The position numbers and the translations under genes were made by a program. From contig CAWJJQ010000003.1 in NCBI GenBank assembly GCA_963843255.1, positions 496,001 to 560,000 on the forward strand: a DNA stretch of 64,000 bases, read 5' to 3'. Positions 9,556-18,816 of this stretch are shown piece after piece (position 1 is the first letter of the stretch; each line of letters begins with the position of its first letter). Below the pieces are notes generated by a model. The model searched no databases, was not told the DNA's origin, and was given only the letters and a program-made list of their open reading frames with translations. This DNA is from Bog-159 sp963843255 (GTDB taxonomy: Bacteria > Acidobacteriota > Terriglobia > Bryobacterales > Bryobacteraceae).

Positions 9556-10803
9556 GTGAGCTTCGTGCATCGTCGGGCATTTTTCCAGTCGTTCGCAGCG
9601 GCTTCGGCGGTAGCCGCCGCTGGCTCCCCGCGCGCTACTGCGGCGGTTTCCAAAAGCAAGATCACCAGGGTGCGGGTGTACGCGCCTCCGCATCCGAATC
9701 CGCTATTCAACCAGAGCGATCTGGTGGTCACGGTGGAGACGGACGCCGGCATCACGGGCATCGGCGAAGGCGGTTCCAAAGACACGCTCGAGCAGTGTGC
9801 CGGCCGCCTGATCGGAGAGGATCCACAGCATATCGAGCGATTGTGGCAGGACATGTCGCGTTCGTTCTTCTATCCCCCGGGACGCGAAAAAGAAGATGCT
9901 CTCGGCGCGCTGGACTTGGCGCTCTGGGATATTCGGGGCAAGACTCTTGGTGTACCGGTGCACGCGCTGCTGGGCGGTACGGTGCGCAATTACTGCGAGT
10001 GCTATAACACCGGCGGGGCCATTCCCGGCGTGCGCGGCGATACGCCGATCAAAGAGCGCGCGCAGCTCACCATAGCAGCGGGATACCGTGCCTTCCGCAT
10101 GGGCGCCGCCGATTCGCCGGCCAACACCACCTACAACACGCGCGAGCGGTTAAACCAGCTTTATGAGGACTGCGTCCAGGCGCGCGATGGCGTCGGTAAA
10201 AATGGCGACTGGTGCGTGGATTTCCACCAGCGCTTCGATCTGGATGAGGCCGTGCGCGGCTGCAGCCTCATCGAGGGGCTGGCGCCGTTTTTCGTCGAGG
10301 ATCCGGTCCGCACCGAGGCGTTTCAGCAAGACCTGCCGCTCTTGCGGCGGATGGCGAAAGTGCCCATTGCCGCCGGCGAGGAGTGGGGCAATCGATGGGA
10401 CTTCAACAACCTGGTGGAGCACCACGATATCGATTTCCTGCGCGCCACGCTGCCCAATGTGGGCGGCATCACCGAGATGATGAAGATCGCCGCGATTTGT
10501 GAGACCCATTTCGTGGGCATCGTGCCGCATTTTACGGGGCCCATTGCGACCGCGGCCCTGGTGCACTCGCTGGGAACTTTTTCGGGCCCGGTGCTTATGG
10601 AATATAACTTCCAAGGCCACACCATTCCGTATCTGCCGGTGTGCCTGGATTTCAAGAATGGAAAACTCTATCCCAATGACCGTCCGGGCCTGGGCGTGGA
10701 AGTTGATTTCAAACCGCTACAACAAATCGCGGAAATCAGCGAGCGCATGACGAACCGGGCGCAAACATATTTTCGCCCCGACGGTTCCATCACAAACTGG
10801 TAG
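9556..10803 (+). CDS. Enolase-superfamily (mandelate racemase/muconate lactonizing-like) enzyme, exported
   Basis: The product is about 415 residues. It opens with a Tat-like leader ('HRRAFFQSFAAASAVAAAG'), then the N-terminal capping domain and a TIM barrel. Candidate metal ligands are the Asp in 'WCVDFHQRF', the Glu in 'FFVEDPVR' and the Glu in 'AAGEEWGNRW'; the late His in 'GIVPHFTGPI' would be the general acid/base. This pattern fits acid-sugar dehydratases of the D-galactonate/mannonate type more than racemases, but substrate cannot be fixed. GTG 9556 (or GTG 9565) is chosen because the upstream in-frame residues lack leader character. Its 3' end is overlapped by the antisense end of the next gene. 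Confidence 0.85.
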   Translation: MSFVHRRAFFQSFAAASAVAAAGSPRATAAVSKSKITRVRVYAPPHPNPLFNQSDLVVTVETDAGITGIGEGGSKDTLEQCAGRLIGEDPQHIERLWQDMSRSFFYPPGREKEDALGALDLALWDIRGKTLGVPVHALLGGTVRNYCECYNTGGAIPGVRGDTPIKERAQLTIAAGYRAFRMGAADSPANTTYNTRERLNQLYEDCVQARDGVGKNGDWCVDFHQRFDLDEAVRGCSLIEGLAPFFVEDPVRTEAFQQDLPLLRRMAKVPIAAGEEWGNRWDFNNLVEHHDIDFLRATLPNVGGITEMMKIAAICETHFVGIVPHFTGPIATAALVHSLGTFSGPVLMEYNFQGHTIPYLPVCLDFKNGKLYPNDRPGLGVEVDFKPLQQIAEISERMTNRAQTYFRPDGSITNW

Positions 10804-11585
10804 CCACCAAAGGCCCGAAGCCGCGCCAAGACCAATAGCCCGCATACCCACAACATCCATGTTCCTGGCTCCGCACCGACAACCGTAACCTGCGCGCCAG
10901 GCACCAGATTTCCCGAGGCGTCATAAACCGAAAAGCCCGTCAGCATCAACTCTGCGATTGCAGCCGCCCCGATCCCTGGCGCCGAATAAGCCGGTATGTC
11001 CGTGCTGATCTGGTCGCTAGAGGACGCCCCCACCGCGGTCATCTGCCCAAACACAAACGCCGCTGCAAAATCCAGTGGCACATTTGTCGCAGGCGCCCCC
11101 GCCGTCCACGAGACGCTCGAATTCCCAATCGACACCACGTAGGACGGCCAAAACCCGGCCGGTGGACACTCGTAGCATAAGGGTTGCGTATCTGCGTCCG
11201 CGCTCCAGGTAAAATGCGCCACCAAGGTTCCTGTTCCCGTATCGCCAGTCACGATCACCGGATCGCTGAACTCAGCCGCGAACTGCCCCTGCACAAACGG
11301 AAACGAACGCCCCAGAAAGTCCGGTGAGCCGTTCACTTGCACAGCTCCGGTCAGCAAACCGAAAACGCTCGTCGCCGAGGCCAAACCAAAACCGTGCGCT
11401 CCGTTATAGCCCGTTCCGTAATCGTAGTTAATGCTGCAAGAGGCCGACGCCGCGTCCATCGCCGCGCACGAAGTGGGCGCTGAAGGGTTCCCATCCGAAG
11501 TCCCTGACACGCTCACCGTCGATAACGTGCTCGCGCTCGAAACAGCGTTCAAAGCGAACAGCAACGCAATTTCTACCCGACACAT
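10668..11585 (-). CDS. PEP-CTERM-like exported protein with aberrant C-terminal tail
   Basis: The 305-residue protein has a short hydrophobic N-terminal leader and a Ser/Thr/Gly/Ala-rich beta-type body, as in surface or exopolysaccharide-associated PEP-CTERM proteins. Near residue 240 there is 'AEPGTWMLWVCGLLVLARLRA', which reads as a PEP-CTERM sorting signal (P-x-G-T, hydrophobic helix, Arg cluster). Instead of ending there, the frame continues about 46 residues through the end of the racemase-family gene on the other strand. A sorting signal should be terminal, so the original stop was probably lost. The function of the body is unknown. Confidence 0.7.
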   Translation of the reverse strand: MCRVEIALLFALNAVSSASTLSTVSVSGTSDGNPSAPTSCAAMDAASASCSINYDYGTGYNGAHGFGLASATSVFGLLTGAVQVNGSPDFLGRSFPFVQGQFAAEFSDPVIVTGDTGTGTLVAHFTWSADADTQPLCYECPPAGFWPSYVVSIGNSSVSWTAGAPATNVPLDFAAAFVFGQMTAVGASSSDQISTDIPAYSAPGIGAAAIAELMLTGFSVYDASGNLVPGAQVTVVGAEPGTWMLWVCGLLVLARLRAFGGYQFVMEPSGRKYVCARFVMRSLISAICCSGLKSTSTPRPGRSLG

Positions 11586-11594
11586 AGCGCTTCA

Positions 11595-11623
11595 ACAGTA
11601 GCTCCCCAATATGCCGGAGTCAA
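11595..11623 (-). promoter_or_regulatory. Sigma-70-type promoter with near-leaderless spacing
   Basis: Reading on the minus strand, TTGACT (11623-11618) is followed after exactly 17 bp by TACTGT (11600-11595), and the ATG at 11585 comes 9 bp later. The predicted transcript would begin 2-3 bases before the start codon, leaving no room for a ribosome binding site. Confidence 0.6.
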
Positions 11624-11717
11624 ACTGTACTGGAACTAAAAGGAGCTAAATATCTCTTAAGCTGTGGGCGGCCACACTGCTTAGCCATTCTGCCTGCGGC
11701 GGACGGCCCCGCCGCAA

Positions 11718-13514
11718 TCATATGATGTAGCGTTCGGCGTCGAGCAGGCGATGCGCGATCTTGCGGCGCAGGGCGATGGCGTCCACCGGCTCGTACTTGG
11801 TGAAGCGCCGCAGCACTACCAGGTTGGTGCGTAGCGTGTCGCCATCCGAGCAGGCGGCCAGCACGATTCGCGCGGTCACATCGATATGGGCCATGGCATC
11901 GCGCACCAGCACGGCGGTCATGTCGGCGGCGTTGGCCCCCTTGCCGGATTCCGCCAGCTTCTGGGTCCGCAGCAGCGAAGATTCCATGGCGAAAATGTCC
12001 ATGATCACATCCGTGATATTCGCCAGGATCTCCTGTTGCTTCTCCATCTCGAGCATGTACTTCTGGTAAGCCACGCCCATCAGCATGAGCGCGATCTTTT
12101 TGGCGTTGATCAGGATCTTGATCTCGGCGGCGAATGGACCGTCGGACTCCTCGCCGGAGGAGCCTTGGGGACCGCCCAAAATCTCCTGCAACACTTCAGT
12201 GGCGGCCGCCACCAGACCCAACTGGCCGCGCGCGGCGCGCTTCAGCAGCATGCCGGTGGTGAGCAGCCGGTTGATCTCGTTGGTGCCTTCGAAGATCCGG
12301 TTGATGCGCGAATCGCGGTAGGCGCGCTCCACAGGGTAGTCCATGTGATAGCCGTAGCCGCCATGGATCTGGACGCCTTCGTCTACCACGTAGTCGAGCA
12401 CTTCCGAGGCGTAGATCTTGATGATGGAGCATTCCGCGGCGTATTCTTCGACGGCTTTCAGCATGGTGGCTGCCGCATTGGGCTGCGTCCAGGAGAATCC
12501 ATCGAGCTGCGATTCGATCAGTCCCACCACGCGGTAAGTCATGGACTCGGCGGCGTAAGTGCGGATGGCCATCTCCGCCAGCTTGTGCTGGATCATGCCG
12601 AAATCGGCGATGGATTGGCCGAAGGCCTTACGCTCTTTGGCGTACTTGAGCGACACCGCCAGCACGTTCTTGGAACCGCCGACGGTGCCGGGACCCAGCT
12701 TCAGCCGGCCGACGTTCAGGATGTTGAACGCGATGATGTGGCCGCGGCCGATTTCGCCGAGCACATTCTCGACGGGCACGGGCACGTTGTCGAAATACAC
12801 GGCCACGGTGGAGCTGCCCTTGATCCCCATCTTCTTTTCTTCCGCGCCCGTGGAGACGCCGGGGAACTTGCGCTCTACCAGAAACGCGGTGAACTTCTCG
12901 CCGCCGACTTTGGCAAACACGGTGAACAGGTCTGCATGGCCGCCGTTGGTGATCCACATTTTTTGGCCGTTCAGGATGTAGTGCTTCCCATCCGGGCTGA
13001 GATCGGCGCGGGTGCGCGCGGCCAGCGCGTCCGATCCGGCGTGCGGCTCAGTCAGACAATAGGCGCCCAGCATCTCCATGCTGGCCAGCTTGGGCAGGTA
13101 GTGTTTTTTCTGCTCCTCGGTGCCGAAATACAAGATCGGCAGCGAGCCGATGCCCACGTGCGCGCCGTACCATCCGGCAAAGGAGCCATCGCCGGCCATG
13201 TGCTCCACCGCAACCATCGCGGACACCAGATCCAGCTCCATGCCGCCGTACTGCTCGGGAATGGTGATGCCGGTCAGGCCCAGTTCAGCCGCTTTGCGCA
13301 TGCAAGCCATGGCAACGCCGGGCTCGTGATGCTGGATCGCATCCACATTCGGGCCGACTTCCTTGGCCCAGAATTCGTCCACGGTACGGGCGATCGCCAG
13401 GTGCTCCGGCGTCAAATCTTCCGGCGTGAAAACTTCGTTCGGCTGGCGTTCTTCGATAAGGAATGCGCCGCCCTTGGTTTTAGGTAATGAGACCGATGTA
13501 GTCGCTGTCGCCAT
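11718..13514 (-). CDS. Acyl-CoA dehydrogenase
   Basis: The 598-residue protein has the full acyl-CoA dehydrogenase fold: N-terminal helical domain, the FAD/acyl-binding middle domain with 'AYCLTEPHAGSDALAART' and 'KMWITNGGHADLFTVFAKV', and the C-terminal helical domain with 'QIHGGYGYHMDYPVERAYRD' and 'IFEGTNEINRLL', whose Glu is the usual catalytic base. The roughly 200-residue C-terminal extension matches long-chain FadE-type enzymes. It catalyses the first oxidation of beta-oxidation. ATG 13514 is chosen since AGAGGATC precedes it; the frame upstream only translates repeat DNA. It is the last gene of the beta-oxidation operon. Confidence 0.93.
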   Translation of the reverse strand: MATATTSVSLPKTKGGAFLIEERQPNEVFTPEDLTPEHLAIARTVDEFWAKEVGPNVDAIQHHEPGVAMACMRKAAELGLTGITIPEQYGGMELDLVSAMVAVEHMAGDGSFAGWYGAHVGIGSLPILYFGTEEQKKHYLPKLASMEMLGAYCLTEPHAGSDALAARTRADLSPDGKHYILNGQKMWITNGGHADLFTVFAKVGGEKFTAFLVERKFPGVSTGAEEKKMGIKGSSTVAVYFDNVPVPVENVLGEIGRGHIIAFNILNVGRLKLGPGTVGGSKNVLAVSLKYAKERKAFGQSIADFGMIQHKLAEMAIRTYAAESMTYRVVGLIESQLDGFSWTQPNAAATMLKAVEEYAAECSIIKIYASEVLDYVVDEGVQIHGGYGYHMDYPVERAYRDSRINRIFEGTNEINRLLTTGMLLKRAARGQLGLVAAATEVLQEILGGPQGSSGEESDGPFAAEIKILINAKKIALMLMGVAYQKYMLEMEKQQEILANITDVIMDIFAMESSLLRTQKLAESGKGANAADMTAVLVRDAMAHIDVTARIVLAACSDGDTLRTNLVVLRRFTKYEPVDAIALRRKIAHRLLDAERYII

Positions 13515-13537
13515 ATGATCCTCTCTTTTTCTTAACC

Positions 13538-13622
13538 GCGCAAAACGGGGCCACGGCCGCGCCGCCACGAAGCCGTGAGTTCCTATCCTGCCAGGCGGCG
13601 CGGACACGCGACCCCTTTGCGC
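13538..13622. repeat. GCGCAAA palindromic repeat, copy A
   Basis: An 85-bp element begins GCGCAAAACGGGGCCACGG and ends CGACCCCTTTGCGC, so the ends are inverted; an inner pair GCGCCGCC/GGCGGCGC flanks a loop with GAGTTCCT. It sits just upstream of the acyl-CoA dehydrogenase ribosome binding site. Related copies lie at 13635, 26281, 27555 and 29385. Confidence 0.85.
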
Positions 13623-13634
13623 TCTTCTCTAACT

Positions 13635-13677
13635 GCGCAAAACGGGGCCACGGCCGCGTACACGCGCCCCTTTGCGC
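13635..13677. repeat. GCGCAAA palindromic repeat, copy B
   Basis: A 43-bp short form begins GCGCAAAACGGGGCCACGG and ends ACGCGCCCCTTTGCGC with the loop deleted. It is in direct orientation 12 bp from copy A and ends 2 bp before the thiolase stop codon region. Confidence 0.85.
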
Positions 13678-13679
13678 TC

Positions 13680-14858
13680 TTATTGCAGTAACTCGAAAAT
13701 TCCCGCGGCACCTTGTCCGCCGCCCACGCACATGGTAACCATGCCGTACTTCACCTTGCGGCGCGCCATCTCCCGCAAAATCGTAGCGGTCAGTTTGGCG
13801 CCCGTGCATCCCAGCGGATGCCCCAGGGCGATCGCGCCGCCATTCACATTGACCTTTTCCGGGTCCAGACCGGCTTCCTTCATTACAGCCAGCGCCTGCA
13901 CCCCGAACGCTTCATTCAACTCGATGAGGCCGATGTCGTCGAGCGTCAGGCCGGCGATCTTCAACGCTTTGGGAATGGCCACCACCGGGCCGATGCCCAT
14001 AATCTCGGGCGGGACGCCCCCGGCCGAGAAGCTGACGTATCGGGCCACGGGCTTCAGGCCAAGCTCCTTCGCCTTGCTATCCGACATGACGATGGCGGCG
14101 GCCGCGCCATCGCTGGTTTGCGAGGAATTGCCCGCAGTCACAGTACCCTGTGCATGAAATACCGGCTTCAGTTTAGCCAGCACTTCAGGTGTGGTATCGG
14201 CGCGCGGACCTTCATCCTTGGCGAATACCTGTTTGGTGACTTTGGGCTTGCGCCCGTTGGGCGTAACCCATTCAATCTCGAAAGGCACGATCTCGTCGTC
14301 GAACTTGCCTTCCGCCTGCGCTTTCAGTGCGTTCTGATGGCTGCGGTATGAGAAAGCGTCCGCTTCTTCGCGCGATACATTATATTTGCGCTGGACGTTC
14401 TCCGCGGTAAGGCCCATGTTGAGGTAAATTTCGGGCCGGTGATCTGCAAACCAGGGGCTGGGCGCCACTTTATGCCCGCCGCGCGGCATCAGGCTCATGG
14501 TTTCCGCGCCTCCGGCGATGATGATATCGGCGCCCCCGGAGCGGATGCGATCCGCTGCCATAGCAATGGCTTGCAGGCCAGAGCTACAGAAACGGTTGAT
14601 GGTCACACCGGTGACCGTGTCGGGTAGACCCGCGCGCAGGGCGACGCACCGGGCCATGTTATTGCCCGATTCCGCCTCCGGCATGGCGCACCCCAGAATA
14701 ATGTCCTCGATCTGATCCTTGGGCAGTTGCGGGTGCTTCTCTAATAAGCGGCTGACGACCGCGCCGGCCAGATCGTCCGGACGCGAAGTACGCAGCGTGC
14801 CCCGCGGCGCTTTGCCGACGGCGGTACGCAAACAATCGATGATAACGGCTTCTCGCAT
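13680..14858 (-). CDS. Acetyl-CoA acyltransferase (thiolase)
   Basis: The 392-residue protein is the normal thiolase length. It has the acyl-carrying Cys in 'INRFCSSGLQA' (about residue 87), 'NGGAIALGHPLGCTGAK' with the catalytic His, and the C-terminal 'MCVGGGQGAAGIFE' with the deprotonating Cys. It would cleave 3-ketoacyl-CoA in the last step of beta-oxidation. AAGAGGAGAC precedes the ATG. It lies between the FadN-like gene upstream and the acyl-CoA dehydrogenase gene downstream on the same strand. Confidence 0.95.
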   Translation of the reverse strand: MREAVIIDCLRTAVGKAPRGTLRTSRPDDLAGAVVSRLLEKHPQLPKDQIEDIILGCAMPEAESGNNMARCVALRAGLPDTVTGVTINRFCSSGLQAIAMAADRIRSGGADIIIAGGAETMSLMPRGGHKVAPSPWFADHRPEIYLNMGLTAENVQRKYNVSREEADAFSYRSHQNALKAQAEGKFDDEIVPFEIEWVTPNGRKPKVTKQVFAKDEGPRADTTPEVLAKLKPVFHAQGTVTAGNSSQTSDGAAAAIVMSDSKAKELGLKPVARYVSFSAGGVPPEIMGIGPVVAIPKALKIAGLTLDDIGLIELNEAFGVQALAVMKEAGLDPEKVNVNGGAIALGHPLGCTGAKLTATILREMARRKVKYGMVTMCVGGGQGAAGIFELLQ

Positions 14859-14919
14859 GTCTCCTCTTAAAGGCGGGGGCTGGGTTCTGGGTGCTGGGTG
14901 CTGGCGAACACCCAGAGCC

Positions 14920-17253
14920 TTAGTTCCGCAATGGTTTTCCTGTCTTTAGCATGTGCTGCATCCGCTCCTGCGTTTTACGCTGGCCGCACAGGCTCAAAAA
15001 CGCTTCCCTCTCCAGGTCCAGCAGGTATTGCTCGGACACGGTCTGGCGCCCGGTCAGTTTTCCCCCGCTCAATACCGTCGCCAGCTTCTCTCCTACTACG
15101 GTATCGTAATCGGAGATGTAATTGGCCTGCCGGGCAAGGTAGACGCCGGTCTTCAGCAGCGCCAGGTCTTCCGCGCCGCCGACTTCCACATCCGTGCGCG
15201 GCGTTCCCGCGGTATAGCCGGGTGCGATCGCCAGCGCCAGCGACTTGGCATCGTCGATCAGCCGCTCAGGATTCATGGAAATCTGGTCCTGCGGCCGCAG
15301 GAGACCGAAGCTGCGCGCCTCCATGGCGCTGGTGGCTACCTTGGCGTACGCGATCAGCTCGAAAGCTTTCTGCGCATTCCCGAACCGCAGCAACATCTCC
15401 TTAGTGCCGCCCGCGCCGGGGATCACGCCGACGCCCACCTCGACCAGCCCCATATAGGTTTCGGCGGACGCCTGCACGCGCGCTGAATGGATGGCGATCT
15501 CGCACCCGCCGCCCAGGGTCAGGCCGAAGGGTGCGGTCACCACCGGCTTGGGGGCATACTTGATCATCATGGTGGCCTGCTGGAACCGGTTGATGGCGGC
15601 TTCCAGTTCTTCCCACTCTTCCTCCTGCGCGGCCAGCAGCACCAGCATCAGGTTGGCGCCCACGCTGAAGTTCTCGCCCTGGTTGGCGATGATCATGGCT
15701 TCGAAATTCTTGCTGGTCTCTTCGATGCCGGCGCGGACCAGCGATATCTGGTCGTCTCCCAGGGAGTTCATCTTGCTGTGGAACTCCAGGCACAGAACGC
15801 CGTCGCCCACGTCGATGAGCGAGGCGCCGCCATTCTTCTTCACCACGCCATGGGCGTGCTTCACGTCCTTGAGGACGACGACACCCGGACGGTCCTCCAG
15901 CCATTTATAGGTGTTGTCCTGGAAGTCGAAGTATTCATGGTGCGGACGGCGATCATGGTCAGGCGCCTGGTAAAACGATTTGGCGCCCGAGCAAAGCATC
16001 TTCTCGACGTTATCGGGGATCTGGCGCTGCTCCTGCCGCATGCGCGCCACGGTTTCTTCCACGCCGAGGGCATCCCACAGCTCAAATGGTCCGAGCGAGT
16101 TGGCGTAGCCCCAGCGCATGGCGCGGTCGATCTCCACCACGCGGTCGGAAATCTCGGGCACCATGGCGGCGGAGTACAGCACCAGGTCGCTGAACAATTT
16201 CCACAAAAATGTTCCGGCGCGGTCCGTAAGGCCCATCAGAGCTCGCAGGCGCTGCGGCAGATCTTCGATGTTGCGCACCGCATCGACGGAAGCGAACCGC
16301 GCTTTTTTGGACGGCTGGTACTCGAGGGTCTTCAGATCGAGGGCGAAGATTTCCTTTTTGTCGCCCTTGCCAATCTTCTTGTAAAAACCCTGGCCGCGCT
16401 TGTCGCCCAGCCATCCGCGTTCGATCATCTGGGCGAAAAACGGCGGCAGCACAAAGCGTTCGCGCCACGGGTCGCCGGGCACCAGATCGTACAGATTCTT
16501 GGTGACGTGCGCCCACACATCCAGTCCGACCAGGTCGAGCAGACGGTAGCTGGCGCTCTTGGGCAAGCCGATCAGCGGGCCAGTGAGGGCATCGACTTCT
16601 TCGATGGTCATCCCCATCTCGGCCGTCAGGTGTTGTACGGTGCCGCCCAAAAAACTGCCGATGCGGTTGGCGATGAAGTTGGGCGTGTCCTTGCATGGCA
16701 CGACGCCCTTGCCCAGGTGACGGTCGGAGAAATCGGCGACGCGGTCGTAGACTTCAGAGGCAGTCTCGGGCCCGGGGATCATTTCCAACAGATGCAGATA
16801 TCGCGGCGGATTGAAAAAATGCGTGCCTAGAAAATGCTGGCGGAACTCGGATGGGAATCCTTCCGCGATGGAGGCCAGCGGAATGCCGCTGGTATTAGTG
16901 GAAAAAATAGTGCCCGGCTTGCGATGCTTCAACACCTTCTCGATGAGCGCGCGCTTGATCTCGAGATTCTCGGTGACGGCTTCGAGGATCCAATCGCAAT
17001 CGCGAACCTTGGCGAGGTCGTCTTCGAAGTTGCCTGGAGTAACGAGTGATTTGGTTTCCGGAGTGAAGAAAGCGGCGGGCTTTTGTTTGAGCGCTGCATC
17101 CAATCCCGCGAGAGCCGCGGCACTGCGGTTGGGTTGATTGGGAAGCACGATATCAAGTAACACGGCTGGGATGCCCGCGTTGGCAAAATGGGCCGCAATG
17201 CGCGCTCCCATAGTGCCGGCTCCCAAAACCGCTACACGACGAAGTGGGGTCAT
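14920..17253 (-). CDS. 3-hydroxyacyl-CoA dehydrogenase / enoyl-CoA hydratase fusion (FadN-like)
   Basis: The 777-residue protein starts with the NAD-binding 'VAVLGAGTMGARIAAHF' and carries the dehydrogenase body with 'LGTHFFNPPRYLHLLEMIPG'. The enoyl-CoA hydratase/isomerase domain is C-terminal, with 'FSVGANLMLVL' and 'GLTLGGGCEIAIHSARVQAS' forming the oxyanion region. Dehydrogenase first and hydratase second is the FadN order, opposite to E. coli FadB. It is the first gene of a three-gene beta-oxidation operon with the thiolase 61 bp downstream. Confidence 0.93.
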   Translation of the reverse strand: MTPLRRVAVLGAGTMGARIAAHFANAGIPAVLLDIVLPNQPNRSAAALAGLDAALKQKPAAFFTPETKSLVTPGNFEDDLAKVRDCDWILEAVTENLEIKRALIEKVLKHRKPGTIFSTNTSGIPLASIAEGFPSEFRQHFLGTHFFNPPRYLHLLEMIPGPETASEVYDRVADFSDRHLGKGVVPCKDTPNFIANRIGSFLGGTVQHLTAEMGMTIEEVDALTGPLIGLPKSASYRLLDLVGLDVWAHVTKNLYDLVPGDPWRERFVLPPFFAQMIERGWLGDKRGQGFYKKIGKGDKKEIFALDLKTLEYQPSKKARFASVDAVRNIEDLPQRLRALMGLTDRAGTFLWKLFSDLVLYSAAMVPEISDRVVEIDRAMRWGYANSLGPFELWDALGVEETVARMRQEQRQIPDNVEKMLCSGAKSFYQAPDHDRRPHHEYFDFQDNTYKWLEDRPGVVVLKDVKHAHGVVKKNGGASLIDVGDGVLCLEFHSKMNSLGDDQISLVRAGIEETSKNFEAMIIANQGENFSVGANLMLVLLAAQEEEWEELEAAINRFQQATMMIKYAPKPVVTAPFGLTLGGGCEIAIHSARVQASAETYMGLVEVGVGVIPGAGGTKEMLLRFGNAQKAFELIAYAKVATSAMEARSFGLLRPQDQISMNPERLIDDAKSLALAIAPGYTAGTPRTDVEVGGAEDLALLKTGVYLARQANYISDYDTVVGEKLATVLSGGKLTGRQTVSEQYLLDLEREAFLSLCGQRKTQERMQHMLKTGKPLRN

Positions 17254-17732
17254 CAGTAAGAGATTACCGCGAAAAGTGCGTGAATGGCTACGAATCGGTC
17301 CTATGTGTTACGGTGCTGAAATTCTCATCAGTCAGTGGACACTACGTCGAGATGGCTGGCCGGAATTTCAACGATTTTCCCCGTTATCCGGGACCGCATC
17401 GTCGCTCGAAGGTTGCTCCGACCCGACACTACGCCGAACGCGCGAGTTCAGCGCCGGCTCGCCCAATCCACTGAACCATGTGGCCTGCGCGTCCGCGCTA
17501 CGGCCGACTGCAACCTGTTTGCGATCCCCAGCTATTGCAGGCAATTGCTTTAACGCATGCCGGGGGGCTCCGGTGACCAGACGAGTGTTCGCGGGTCGAC
17601 CCTCCGTCTTAGAAATCGCGCCAAACCGTCGTACCTCGAAACGGGGTGGTGGAGCACTGTTTGGAACGAGTTAATGCCATAATCCTTTATGTCGGGATAC
17701 CCGCGGAAATCCAATTGCGAGATAGTGAATGT
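17254..17732. other. Intergenic region without recognised gene
   Basis: About 480 bp between divergently transcribed genes. Small frames here have no family features, and I saw no tRNA, strong promoter or repeat. Confidence 0.6.
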
Positions 17733-18701
17733 ATGGGTTTCGCCAAAATATCCAAAATTAAAGATCCCGCTCTCGCCGAGAATGTGATTCATGCGTTCGA
17801 CGATGTGAACGGGCCGCATCCCGGTTTCCGGCCGGCCCACGCCAAGGGCATTCTGCTAACCGGTACATTTACTCCGTCGGCTGCCGCTGCCGGGCTATCG
17901 ATCGCGCCGCACCTGGAGCGGGGATCCACGCCCGTCACGGTCCGATATTCTGACGCGACCGGCATACCGGCCATTCCCGACAACGATCCGAACGCCAGTC
18001 CGCGCGGCATGGCTACCCGGTTCCATCTCGCCGAGCACGTACACACCGACATCATCGCCCATTCAGTGAACGCGTTTCCGACCCATACGGCAGAGGAACT
18101 CGTGGAGTTTCTGCAAGCCGCATTCAAGAGCGGGCCCGGAGCGGCAAACGCCGGGGAAAAACCGACGCCAATCGAGAAGTTTCTGGCAAGCCATCCGGCC
18201 GCATTGGAGTTTGTGCAGGCGCCGAAACCGCTGCCGGCCAGCTTTGCCGAAGAGTCATTCTTCGCAATCAGTGCCTTCAAGTTTATCGGCAAAGACCGGG
18301 TTGCCCGGTTCGGCCGTTATCGCATTTGTCCAGACCGTGCGCCACGGCATCTGGATGCGGAAGCCGCCGCCAAAGTAGCGCCCAATTTCCTCTTTGACGA
18401 AATCAAGGCCAGGCTCGCGGCGGGCACGGTCAAGATGCGCATCGCCGTGCAATTGGCCGAGGCCGGTGATGTCGTTAACAACGCGACCGTCCAATGGCCC
18501 AACGATCGCCCCGAAATCGACTTCGGCACGATCGAACTGAGCGGCGTCGTACCGGACAACGAGGCCGAGCAGCGTCGCATTATCTTCGACCCGATCCCCC
18601 GCGTGGACGGAATCGAGCCCTCCGACGATCCTCTGCTGAATGTGCGCGCCGACGTTTATCTGATGAGCGGCCGGCGCCGGCGAAGCGAAGGTCCCAAGTA
18701 G
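17733..18701 (+). CDS. Catalase-related peroxidase (mini-catalase)
   Basis: The product is about 322 residues, shorter than classical catalases and typical of the SrpA/catalase-related peroxidase group. It has the distal His in 'AHAKGILLTGTF', the conserved 'VRYSDATGIPAIPDNDPNAS' core, and near the C-terminus 'DPLLNVRADVYLMSGRRR', with the Tyr that would ligate haem iron. The role is peroxide reduction. ATG 17733 is taken because the family similarity begins at 'MGFAKISK'; the in-frame stretch back to 17646 has no such character. No strong ribosome binding site is visible. A pirin gene follows. Confidence 0.85.
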   Translation: MGFAKISKIKDPALAENVIHAFDDVNGPHPGFRPAHAKGILLTGTFTPSAAAAGLSIAPHLERGSTPVTVRYSDATGIPAIPDNDPNASPRGMATRFHLAEHVHTDIIAHSVNAFPTHTAEELVEFLQAAFKSGPGAANAGEKPTPIEKFLASHPAALEFVQAPKPLPASFAEESFFAISAFKFIGKDRVARFGRYRICPDRAPRHLDAEAAAKVAPNFLFDEIKARLAAGTVKMRIAVQLAEAGDVVNNATVQWPNDRPEIDFGTIELSGVVPDNEAEQRRIIFDPIPRVDGIEPSDDPLLNVRADVYLMSGRRRRSEGPK

Positions 18702-18816
18702 GCCATCCAATGAACGTAAGGCGAACGATTTCATCCCGCGCGTAGTACCATATCACCCGGAGGCCTCCGCGCCGGTGAAGGCTCCCCAGATCCTCTGGCG
18801 AAAATAGGAGACACAG

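Noticed and set aside
11886..13487. 533-codon open frame on the plus strand
   Set aside because: It is antisense to the acyl-CoA dehydrogenase gene, has low-complexity His/Gln/Asp-rich composition, and no family features. High GC keeps shadow frames open.
14875..14925. Short GGGTGCTGG tandem-like tract between thiolase and FadN-like genes
   Set aside because: Only two or three short units; not enough to call a minisatellite or CRISPR.
15487..16830. 447-codon open frame on the plus strand
   Set aside because: Antisense to the FadN-like gene and without recognisable motifs.
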